Shown: positions 31,826 to 39,772 of the stretch, in pieces
Position numbering within the stretch: position 1 is the stretch's first letter
Layout of the letters: each line of letters starts with the position of its first letter
Assembly (NCBI GenBank): GCA_946547105.1
Contig: CAMNOV010000007.1
Span: 1 to 46,829, forward strand
Direction of reading: 5' to 3'
Origin: an uncultured Clostridia bacterium
GTDB taxonomy: Bacteria > Bacillota > Clostridia > Oscillospirales > Oscillospiraceae
DNA length: 46,829 bases
The notes under the pieces: generated by a model
What the model was told of the DNA's origin: nothing
The model's input: only the letters and a program-made list of their open reading frames with translations
Database searches by the model: none
Translations under genes and position numbers: made by a program

Positions 31826-34800
31826 ATGAGTAGGACAACCAAGCGGCTCCTGTCCATCCTGCTCGCGGCGGCGATGATCCTGTCCCTCGGGATCACCGGT
31901 TGGGCCATTGACGATTACGAGATCAATCCGGACGTCATTGCCAATGCCGACGAACAGAAGGGCGGCCTTCCCGTCGAAGGCACGGAACTGGAAATGGAAG
32001 AGATCGACCCGAGTACCCTGAACGTACCCAAACTCGGGCAGATCGAAGAGGACGATGAGATCGTTCTGGAAGCGGAAGACCTGTTCGATGAGGACGAGGT
32101 CGTCCGTGTCTCGATCGTTCTGGACCGTCCCGCCACGCTGTCTGCCGGCTACAGCACGGAAAACATCGCGGCGAACAGAGCGGCCATGTCTTACCGCCAG
32201 ACGCTGAGACAGCAGCAGGCCGAGGTCGAATCGGCGATCGCGGCTGCCGGTGTTTCCATGAACGTCAAGTGGAACATGACGCTGGTGGTCAACATCATCT
32301 CGGCTGAGGTCCGCGTCGGCGATATCGAGACCATCAAGCAGGTCCCCGGCGTTTCTGACGTGTGGCTCGAGACCCGCTACGAGCCCCAGGTCGACGAGGT
32401 CAACACGGCCATCACCACCGAGTACATGGTCGGCGCGGCCGCGTCCTGGAAGAGCGGCTACACCGGCGCCGGCTCCCGTGTCGCGATCATCGACACCGGC
32501 ACCGACCAGAATCACCAGTCCTTCTCCGCCGAGGCGCTCGAGTACGCCCTGGAAAAGGACGGCCTGACCCCGGATCTGCTGACCTGGGACGAGATCAGCG
32601 CGGTCGCTTCCGAGCTGAACGTCAGCGTGACCGAGCAGGTCTACAAGAACACCAAGATCCCCTATGCCTACAACTACGTTGATCACAACTATACCACCGA
32701 CCACCTGAGCGATACGCAGGAGGAGCACGGCTCCCACGTTTCCGGTATCGCGGCGGCCAACCGCTATGTGAAGGTCGGCGATGAGTTCGTCGATGCGGCG
32801 GAGAACTTCTTTGCCGTCGGCGTTGCGCCCGATGCGCAGATCCTCACGATGAAGGTCTTCGGCGCGGGCGGCGGCGCTTATGACTCCGACTACATGATCG
32901 CCATCGAGGACGCCATCGTCCTGAACGCCGATTCCGTGAACCTGTCCCTGGGCTCCGGCTCTCCCGGCTTCACCTTCTCCAACGGCTATCAGGACATCAT
33001 GGACAACCTGGTCAACAGCGGCACCGTTGTTGTCATGTCCGCCGGCAACTCCTACAACTGGGCGGAGTTCCTGCCCTCCGGCATCCCCTACATCTACCTG
33101 GAGGACATCAGCCTGCACACCGGCGGCTCTCCCGGCTCCTTCGCCAACAGCCTTGGCGTTGCCTCGGCTGATAACGTTGGCACCATCGCCGCTCCCCTGA
33201 TCTTCAACGGTGATCTGAAGGCTGCGTTCAACGAGAGCAGCGGTTACAACAATGCGCCGATCGCCACGATCGCCGGTTCTTACGACTACGTCCTGATCGA
33301 CGGCCCCGGCGTTGACGACAACGGCCACGTCGGCCAGGAAGGCGACGCCTTCTTCGCCCTCGGCGCTGACGTCGTGAAGGGCAAGATCGCGCTGTGCTAC
33401 CGCGGCACCTCCTCCTTCTTCGCCAAGGCCAATGCCGCTGCGGCGATGGGCGCTGCCGCCGTCGTCATCATCAACAATACCGACGGCACCATCGCCATGA
33501 ACCTGAGCGGCTACGAGTACACCGTGCCCGTGGTCTCCGTCCTGAAGGCGGACGGCGACGCTGTCAAGGCCGCGTCTGAAAAGGTCACCGACGACAACGG
33601 CAATGTGTACTATACCGGCAAGGTGGAAGTCACCTCCGAGGCTCAGCCGATCGTTTACACCGCACGCGAAGACGCCACCATCTCCTCCTTCAGCTCCTGG
33701 GGCGTTCCCGGCTCGCTGATCATCAAGCCTGAGATCACCGCGCCCGGCGGCAGCATTTACTCGGTCTACGGCAGCAACAAGAAGTCGGATGGCTCGGTCA
33801 CCGGCGGCTCCGACCAGTACGAGTACATGAGCGGCACCTCCATGGCGGCACCTCACGTCACCGGCATGGCGGCCCTGCTTGGCCAGTATGTCCGTGACAA
33901 CGAGCTGGAAAAGGTTACCGAGCTGGATGCCCGCACCCTCATCAACTCCCTGCTGATGAGCACCGCGTCTCCGATGATTTCCGGCGGCAAGTACCTGCCC
34001 GTCCTGCAGCAGGGCGCCGGCCTGGGCAACACCTATGCCGCCATGCAGGCCAAGTCCTACATCATGATGGACAAGAACGCCACCGCTTCCGCGGCGGACG
34101 GCAAGGTCAAGGTCGAGCTCGGCCAGGACGCTGCCCGCACCGGCGTTTACTCCTTCACCTTCACCGTCAACAACTTCAGCGATACCGAGATGGCCTATGA
34201 GCTCGGCACTGATATCTTCACCCAGTGGATCGCTGGTCAGGACGGAAAGAACAATCTCCTCATGGATACCGAAACCATGTACCTGGGCGGCTACTATGAT
34301 GAGAGCTACGCTTTCGAGCACAAGACCTCCAATCCGCACGACGTCAACAAGGACGGCGTGACCGACAAGGCCGACGCGCAGGCGATCCTTGATTACCTGA
34401 CCGGCAAGGTCGACGGTGAGACCCTGAATCTCAAGGCCGGCGAGATGGACGACGTCGAGGGCCTCAGCTCTTACGACGCTCAGCTCCTGCTGACCTGGAC
34501 GGATGAAACCGGCGCCGACGATCTGATCGTCCCGGCCGGTGAGAGTGTTCCTGTCACCGTCACCATCACCTTCAGCGACGACCTCAAGGAGATCCTTGAC
34601 TACTACTTTGCCAACGGCGCCTGGGTCGAAGGCTTCACCTATGTGTCTCCTGTCACCACGAGCTTTGACGGAGAGATCCTCGGCGCGGAGCACTCCATCC
34701 CCATCCTGGGCTTCTACGGCAGCTTCACCGAAGCCTCCATGTTCGACTGTGTCGACCCGATCTCGACGGCCTACGGCAGCACCAAGACCAGCTACACCGG

Positions 34801-37800
34801 CAATGCCGAGACCAACTACCTCACGGTCAACTACGGCAAGGGCGACAGCATCTTCATGGGCAACCCCTACATCGTGGAAGATGAGTTCCCGGCCGACCGC
34901 CTGGCTATCAGCTCCGACACCCAGCTGGTCAACATCAAGTACAACCTCATCCGCAACGCCGGCACCACCGCCTGGATGGCGCTTGACGCCTCCGGCGATC
35001 TGATCAAGAGCGGCTCCGTGACCGGCAACACCTACGGCGCCTGGTACTATGTCAACGGCAGCCAGTGGCGCGATACCGGCACCAAGACGGCCAACATCAA
35101 CACCACGGCCGACAAGCTCGGTGTGAAGGAAGGCGAGACCTTCACCATCGGCGAGTTTGCTGTTCCCGAGTACTACGGCATCCTGCTCCACCCGGGCCAG
35201 AACGTCAACACCGTCACCCCGGATGAGATCGTTGAACTCATGAACAGCGGCGAGCTGGGCAACGGCGCCAGCCTTGACTTCACCTTCACGGTGGACAACG
35301 AGACGCCGACCATCAGCAGCGTGGTCCTCAGCGAGGACAAGAGCACCATCACCGTCACCGCGAAGGACGACCAGTACATTGCCTACGTCGCAATCGTCGA
35401 CCTGGCCGGTAATAGCATCCTGGGCAAAGTGCCCGAGCAGACCGAGCCCGGCGAGGAAGTGACCGTTGAGCTCGACGCCACCGGCCTGGAAGGCGCTGTG
35501 GCCGCCTTCGTTGCCGACTATGCCGCCAACGAGGACGCCAGCCTTGTCCGCATCAGCGGCGAGGGTCCCGTGGATGTCGACATCACCACGACGGTCGAGT
35601 ACTACAAGCCCACCACCGACTTTGTCGCCGGCAAGGATTACCTGGTCGTTTCTGCCCAGACCGCCGGCACGGTCAGAGCCCTGACTGCCACGAACTCCGG
35701 TTACCTAGTTGCCGCCACCGGCAGCGCGGTGACGGTTGAAGACGGCACGATCGGCAACTACACCGGCCTCTACATCGACGTGGAGAACGTGCCCGATACC
35801 CTCCGCTGGACGACGGCCGTGGATCAGTACAACTTCGGTCTCACCCTCCAGAGCGTGGCCAACGGCTCCTTTATCTACATGCAGCCGGACAACAGACCCG
35901 CCTGCCACAGTGTAGCGACCCCCTGGAACTACGAGAACAACCAGTTGACCTGCAACGGCTTCTATGTCGACGCCAACAACAATCCGCTCAACATCACCTT
36001 CACCTGGAACGGCCGCCAGTTCTACTGCAGCACCAGCACCGTAACCACCAGCATCTACCTCTTCGAGAGAGTCGAGGACGAGGTCACGGAGACAATCACT
36101 ATCGACCCCGATAACGCCTCTGCCGTCACCGTCTATCCCGAAGAGCTGGTCCTGCAGATCGGCGAGACCGCTCAGCTGAAGGCCACGGTCGAACCTCTGG
36201 TCCTGGCTGACAAGAGCGTGACCTGGACCTCCGAGGACAAGACGATCGCCACCGTCGATGAAAACGGCGTGGTCACCGCCATCGCCAGCGGCGAGACGAA
36301 GATCATCGCGACCTCCAACGCAACGCCCACCGTCTCCGGCTCCGCTGTCGTCAAGGTGCCTGCCGGTATGGATGCCACCATCTATGCCCAGATCGCCTAC
36401 AATGACGACGTTCAGTTCGCCTCCATCAACCTGAACGACATGAGCACCACGAACCTCTCCGGTGACAATGTCTTCAGTTACTTCACCGGCGGCGCCCAGA
36501 GCGGCGGCTTCATCTACGGCAACGATACCGATAACGACTTCCACAGCTACAACGCCACGACCTACGAGTACGATTCCTTCTGGCACGATATCTATGAAGT
36601 GATCCCGGCGCCCTTCTCCCTGCTTGACGGTGCCTCCATCCCCAACTTCACCTATGTCGTCACCGATGCGGAAGGCAACGAGACCAAAGTTCCCTTCAAT
36701 GTCAACCTCGTCGGCGTCTGCCCGGCCGGATACCTGGCCTTCTATGATGAAGGCGGCCTGGATACCCTGAACGGCTTCAACCTCTCCAGCTATGGCCCGC
36801 TCGCGATCACCTTCGCCGGCATCGGCGTGAACGATGAAACGGAGAAGCAGCCCGGCTCGCTCTTCATGAGCTACTACGTGCTGGATAAGACCGGCGCTCT
36901 GCGTGTCTTCTATCTTAGCATCCTCGTCACGGACGGCGCGATCGATTACAGCCTGAGCGGCGGCAACCTCGGCACCATCGAGGGCTTCACGGTCGGCGAA
37001 GATACGACGGCCTACTCCATGGCCTACACCCGCGGTATTACCGGTGAGGAAGGCGTGCTCATCGCCGACAGCACCACCGGCTCTATCTACTATGTCGGCA
37101 TTACCTACTTCAATGATGGGGAGACTCCTCCTGAATTGTCTCCCGCTGAGCTGATCGGCGTCGTCAAGGATGCGACCAACCTGTCCACCCTGTACGATAA
37201 CGCTTTCGACGCAGCCGGCGACCTCGGCGAGATCCCGCTTGGCCTCTCCAGCAGCGGCAGCAGCGCCATCGACGCCTACCGCGCCGATCCTGCCATCCGC
37301 AGCATCCCGTTGAGCGTTGAGAACCTGCCTCTGGAGACCATCGGCTACAGCACGGATGCGGTCATCGATGAGCCCGTGAACGACGACATCGTGATCGGCG
37401 GCGAAGACGACGAGATCATCGTTGTCGGCGGCCTCGATATGATCCGCAACGTCCGGACCCGCGGCAGCATTGAGCTGCTCAAGGCCGGCGAGCTGGTGAA
37501 CCCGACTTACGAGGAAGACGGTTACGTGGAGATCGCCATCACCACGCCGGACGCCACCGAAGAAGTCGACAAGTTCTTCAACGGCTTTGCCACTCTCGCT
37601 TACGATCCCGCTGCCCTGAGCTTCCAGTCCCTGACGCCGAACGCGGCGCTGGAGATCACCTCCTTCACCGTGGACGAAGAGGCTGGCCTGATCAAGTTTG
37701 CCTACGCCAGCACCGAGCCCGTTGAGGCCGGCGCCGTGGCGAACGTCAAGTTCTCCGCACCCACGGAGAATACCTCTGTCACCGTAACCACGATTGAGTC

Positions 37801-38299
37801 CAACGATGACCTCGACGTGGATGACGTCACCGTGATTCCTCTCGGCGACGGCTTCCAGATCACCATCGAGGACTTCACCAAGGAAAAGGCGACGGTCGCA
37901 GGCATCGATGAAGAGAACCTCTACAGCGGCGAAGTCACCTTCACCGTCTCCTCCGAGGACGATCAGGCTGTCCTGGTCGCAGTCAAGAAGACTGCCGAGG
38001 AAGACGACGCCTTTGAGCTGGTCAAGCCCACGACCGACGAGGAAGGCAATCACAGCTTCAAGATCGAAGTCACTGAGGACACCACGATCGCGCTGGTCTT
38101 CCGCGGCGACGCGAACCTGAACGGCAAGCTTGAGACCAGAGACGCAACTCTGATCTGCCAGGTCAAGAACGGCGCTTACAGCAACAGAGGCAATCTGTCC
38201 ACCTTCGCCGCGGACGTGAACAACAACGGCAAGGTCGAGACCAGAGACGCTACGCTCCTGGCCCAGGCGAGAAATAATAATTACACGATCTCCTGGTAA
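31826..38299 (+). CDS. Giant secreted S8 subtilisin-like protease with dockerin and cohesin-like domains
   Basis: 2157-residue extracellular serine protease. A signal peptide (cleavage near GWA, residue ~27) and an I9-like propeptide precede the S8 domain: Asp223 in IIDTGTD, His301 in EEHGSHVSG, oxyanion Asn408 in SAGNS and Ser672 in SGTSMAAPHV. A PA-type insert lies between the last two. Then come an Fn3-like region, an internal dockerin-like pair (~835-890, DVNKDGVTDKADAQAILDYL), a Big_2 Ig-like domain (~1432-1513), a cohesin-like domain (~1900-2000, ATLAYDPAALSFQSL) and a C-terminal type I dockerin (GDANLNGKLETRDATLI, ADVNNNGKVETRDATLL). It has no anchor of its own, so it probably docks to a surface cohesin, perhaps the next gene's product. 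Confidence 0.93.
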   Translation: MSRTTKRLLSILLAAAMILSLGITGWAIDDYEINPDVIANADEQKGGLPVEGTELEMEEIDPSTLNVPKLGQIEEDDEIVLEAEDLFDEDEVVRVSIVLDRPATLSAGYSTENIAANRAAMSYRQTLRQQQAEVESAIAAAGVSMNVKWNMTLVVNIISAEVRVGDIETIKQVPGVSDVWLETRYEPQVDEVNTAITTEYMVGAAASWKSGYTGAGSRVAIIDTGTDQNHQSFSAEALEYALEKDGLTPDLLTWDEISAVASELNVSVTEQVYKNTKIPYAYNYVDHNYTTDHLSDTQEEHGSHVSGIAAANRYVKVGDEFVDAAENFFAVGVAPDAQILTMKVFGAGGGAYDSDYMIAIEDAIVLNADSVNLSLGSGSPGFTFSNGYQDIMDNLVNSGTVVVMSAGNSYNWAEFLPSGIPYIYLEDISLHTGGSPGSFANSLGVASADNVGTIAAPLIFNGDLKAAFNESSGYNNAPIATIAGSYDYVLIDGPGVDDNGHVGQEGDAFFALGADVVKGKIALCYRGTSSFFAKANAAAAMGAAAVVIINNTDGTIAMNLSGYEYTVPVVSVLKADGDAVKAASEKVTDDNGNVYYTGKVEVTSEAQPIVYTAREDATISSFSSWGVPGSLIIKPEITAPGGSIYSVYGSNKKSDGSVTGGSDQYEYMSGTSMAAPHVTGMAALLGQYVRDNELEKVTELDARTLINSLLMSTASPMISGGKYLPVLQQGAGLGNTYAAMQAKSYIMMDKNATASAADGKVKVELGQDAARTGVYSFTFTVNNFSDTEMAYELGTDIFTQWIAGQDGKNNLLMDTETMYLGGYYDESYAFEHKTSNPHDVNKDGVTDKADAQAILDYLTGKVDGETLNLKAGEMDDVEGLSSYDAQLLLTWTDETGADDLIVPAGESVPVTVTITFSDDLKEILDYYFANGAWVEGFTYVSPVTTSFDGEILGAEHSIPILGFYGSFTEASMFDCVDPISTAYGSTKTSYTGNAETNYLTVNYGKGDSIFMGNPYIVEDEFPADRLAISSDTQLVNIKYNLIRNAGTTAWMALDASGDLIKSGSVTGNTYGAWYYVNGSQWRDTGTKTANINTTADKLGVKEGETFTIGEFAVPEYYGILLHPGQNVNTVTPDEIVELMNSGELGNGASLDFTFTVDNETPTISSVVLSEDKSTITVTAKDDQYIAYVAIVDLAGNSILGKVPEQTEPGEEVTVELDATGLEGAVAAFVADYAANEDASLVRISGEGPVDVDITTTVEYYKPTTDFVAGKDYLVVSAQTAGTVRALTATNSGYLVAATGSAVTVEDGTIGNYTGLYIDVENVPDTLRWTTAVDQYNFGLTLQSVANGSFIYMQPDNRPACHSVATPWNYENNQLTCNGFYVDANNNPLNITFTWNGRQFYCSTSTVTTSIYLFERVEDEVTETITIDPDNASAVTVYPEELVLQIGETAQLKATVEPLVLADKSVTWTSEDKTIATVDENGVVTAIASGETKIIATSNATPTVSGSAVVKVPAGMDATIYAQIAYNDDVQFASINLNDMSTTNLSGDNVFSYFTGGAQSGGFIYGNDTDNDFHSYNATTYEYDSFWHDIYEVIPAPFSLLDGASIPNFTYVVTDAEGNETKVPFNVNLVGVCPAGYLAFYDEGGLDTLNGFNLSSYGPLAITFAGIGVNDETEKQPGSLFMSYYVLDKTGALRVFYLSILVTDGAIDYSLSGGNLGTIEGFTVGEDTTAYSMAYTRGITGEEGVLIADSTTGSIYYVGITYFNDGETPPELSPAELIGVVKDATNLSTLYDNAFDAAGDLGEIPLGLSSSGSSAIDAYRADPAIRSIPLSVENLPLETIGYSTDAVIDEPVNDDIVIGGEDDEIIVVGGLDMIRNVRTRGSIELLKAGELVNPTYEEDGYVEIAITTPDATEEVDKFFNGFATLAYDPAALSFQSLTPNAALEITSFTVDEEAGLIKFAYASTEPVEAGAVANVKFSAPTENTSVTVTTIESNDDLDVDDVTVIPLGDGFQITIEDFTKEKATVAGIDEENLYSGEVTFTVSSEDDQAVLVAVKKTAEEDDAFELVKPTTDEEGNHSFKIEVTEDTTIALVFRGDANLNGKLETRDATLICQVKNGAYSNRGNLSTFAADVNNNGKVETRDATLLAQARNNNYTISW

Positions 38300-38303
38300 A
38301 CGG

Positions 38304-38333
38304 TTGACAAAAGCAAAATCCCTATGATATACT
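38304..38333 (+). promoter_or_regulatory. Promoter of the cohesin-like surface protein gene
   Basis: TTGACA (38304-38309), an 18-base spacer and TATACT (38328-38333), five bases after the protease stop. No terminator separates the two genes, so readthrough from the protease is possible too. Confidence 0.8.
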
Positions 38334-38411
38334 TACTCAAGGAATGGCGTAAGCTGTTCTTTGAGTAAGTTGTTTAGACAAATCAGTCTTGCAAATAAGA
38401 GCTTGCAAGAC
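38332..38411 (+). promoter_or_regulatory. Two inverted repeats before the surface protein gene
   Basis: The first repeat (CTTACTCAAGGAA / TTCTTTGAGTAAG, 38332-38369) begins at the -10 box and spans the expected transcription start, so it may be an operator. The second (GTCTTGCAA / TTGCAAGAC, 38386-38411) lies wholly in the leader, just before AAGGAG, and would fold in the mRNA. Confidence 0.6.
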
Positions 38412-38431
38412 AAAAAGGAGTGCAGTTTAAA

Positions 38432-39352
38432 ATGAAAAAGATTCTTGCCATGGTCCTGGCGGTTGCTTTTCTCGTGGCGTTTGCTTCCGGCATTTCTGCT
38501 TTCGCTGCGGGCGGCCTCAGCTTCTCGGCAAAGCAGGACGGCACCAACGTTACCGTTACTCTGGTTACGAATGCTGCGGTGGAAAAGTTCGGCTCTCTCA
38601 GCGTTAAGCTGACGGCTCCGAGCGGCTTTACCTACGCTTCTCACACCATGGTTTCCGGCCTTTCCGATGCTTCCACGACTTCCAAGCTGACCTTTGAAGG
38701 CTTTGCTATCAATCTGTTTGACCTTGCCGCCGGCGACACCCTGCTGACCGTCACCTTCACCCATGATGGCGAGCTCGAGCCGGGCACCTATGAGTTTACC
38801 GCCGACGTTGAAGAAGCGTACAGCGGCGACGATCAGGAAACTGACTGCGGCATCGGTACTTACAGCGCCTCCATCGAGGTCGCTGGCCCCACTCCGGAAC
38901 CCACCCCCGAGCCCACTGCTGAGCCCACTCCCGAGCCCACTGCTGAGCCCACTCCCGAGCCCACCGCTGAGCCCACTCCCGAGCCCACTGCTGAGCCCAC
39001 TCCGGAGCCCACTGCTGAGCCCACACCTGCTCCCACCGAGGAGCCCAAGCCCACCGAGGAGCCCAAGCCCACCGAGGAGCCCAAGCCCACTGAAGAGCCC
39101 AAGCCCACCGAGGAGCCCAAGCCCACTGAGGAGCCCAAGCCCACTGAAGAGCCCAAGCCCACTGAAGAAGTGAAGCCGACCGAGGCTCCCAAGCCGACCG
39201 AGGCTCCCAAGCCCACCCAGAAGCCTGTCGATCCCAAGAACCCGACCACCGGCGATGAGAGCAACCTCGCCCTCTATGTTGTGATCATGTTCGCGACCCT
39301 GGCTCTCGGCGCTGTGACCTTCGTTGTGATCCGCAAGGGCAACAAGGCCTGA
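38432..39352 (+). CDS. Cohesin-like, proline-repeat, sortase-anchored surface protein
   Basis: 306 residues. Signal peptide MKKILAMVLAVAFLVAFASG (cleavage near AFA), then a single ~120-residue beta domain with a cohesin-like pattern (FGSLSVKLTAPSGFTYASH, GDTLLTVTFTHDGELEPGTY). A PTPEPTAE repeat and a PTEEPK repeat (~residues 152-270) form a wall-spanning stalk. The end is NPTTGD, a membrane segment and RKGNKA, a sortase sorting signal of LPXTG type. ATG 38432 is preferred over GTG 38420, which overlaps the ribosome site. It could present the dockerin-bearing protease encoded just upstream. The cohesin assignment is by eye and moderate. Confidence 0.85.
   Translation: MKKILAMVLAVAFLVAFASGISAFAAGGLSFSAKQDGTNVTVTLVTNAAVEKFGSLSVKLTAPSGFTYASHTMVSGLSDASTTSKLTFEGFAINLFDLAAGDTLLTVTFTHDGELEPGTYEFTADVEEAYSGDDQETDCGIGTYSASIEVAGPTPEPTPEPTAEPTPEPTAEPTPEPTAEPTPEPTAEPTPEPTAEPTPAPTEEPKPTEEPKPTEEPKPTEEPKPTEEPKPTEEPKPTEEPKPTEEVKPTEAPKPTEAPKPTQKPVDPKNPTTGDESNLALYVVIMFATLALGAVTFVVIRKGNKA
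38888..39230 (+). repeat. In-gene PTPEPTAE and PTEEPK coding repeats
   Basis: Two adjacent tandem arrays. The first has 24-base units encoding PTPEPTAE (38888-39030). The second has 18-base units encoding PTEEPK (39031-39174), then PTEAPK-type units. They encode the wall-spanning stalk and are likely length-variable. Confidence 0.9.
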
Positions 39353-39367
39353 TCCATTGTATCACTG

Positions 39368-39399
39368 AAAAGATCCACCCTTCGGGGTGGATCTTTTTT
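39368..39399 (+). terminator. Terminator of the surface protein gene
   Basis: Perfect 13-bp stem AAAAGATCCACCC / GGGTGGATCTTTT with a TTCG tetraloop and a T-run. Confidence 0.95.
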
Positions 39400-39402
39400 C
39401 TC

Positions 39403-39429
39403 TTGACAGATACCCCCGGGGGGTATAAT
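39403..39429 (+). promoter_or_regulatory. csoR-copA promoter with embedded CsoR operator
   Basis: TTGACA (39403-39408) and TATAAT (39424-39429) are only 15 bases apart. The spacer is almost wholly the palindrome ATACCCCCGGGGGGTAT (39410-39426), which fits the A/T-flanked C-tract/G-tract operator bound by copper-sensing CsoR. Binding would cover both promoter boxes. Confidence 0.85.
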
Positions 39430-39454
39430 ATAAAGCCGAAAAGGAGATGATCCC

Positions 39455-39751
39455 ATGGCGGACTGCTGCGGTCATCGCATCAAAAAACGCAGCGAGGAGG
39501 AATACCGCTCGCTGACCAACCGTCTCAGCCGGATCGAGGGCCAGATCCGCGGCATCCGCGGCATGCTTGAGCGCGACGCGTACTGCCCGGAGATCCTGGC
39601 GCAGGCGGCCGCTGCCAACGCGGCGCTCAGCGCCTTCAGCCGCGAGCTGCTGTCGAGCCATATCCGCAGCTGCGTGGCGGAGGATATCCGCGCCGAGAAA
39701 GAGGGCGCGGTCGACGAGCTGATCGAGATCCTCCAAAAACTGATGCGCTGA
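39455..39751 (+). CDS. csoR: Copper-sensing transcriptional repressor CsoR
   Basis: 98-residue all-helical repressor of the CsoR/RcnR family that releases DNA on binding Cu(I). The copper ligands are Cys44, His69 and Cys73 (YCPEIL and SSHIRSC), the C-H-C set of true copper sensors. An extra N-terminal cysteine pair (MADCCGH) is present. AAAAGGAG precedes the ATG. It lies 21 bases before copA and its operator is in the promoter just upstream, so it is autoregulated with copA. Confidence 0.95.
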   Translation: MADCCGHRIKKRSEEEYRSLTNRLSRIEGQIRGIRGMLERDAYCPEILAQAAAANAALSAFSRELLSSHIRSCVAEDIRAEKEGAVDELIEILQKLMR

Positions 39752-39772
39752 AAGAAACGGAGAACGGAAACG

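Noticed and set aside
31691..38053. Two very long minus-strand frames (1166 and 782 codons) opposite the subtilase.
   Set aside because: They are antisense to a protein with a clear triad and domains, lack ribosome sites, and their composition (Val/Gly/Asp/Ala-rich, no motifs) is the expected mirror of GC-rich codons.
38888..39230. Short tandem repeats that might be taken for a CRISPR array.
   Set aside because: The units are in frame, without unique spacers, and encode a proline-rich stalk; the same holds for 5149-5296. No cas gene is present.
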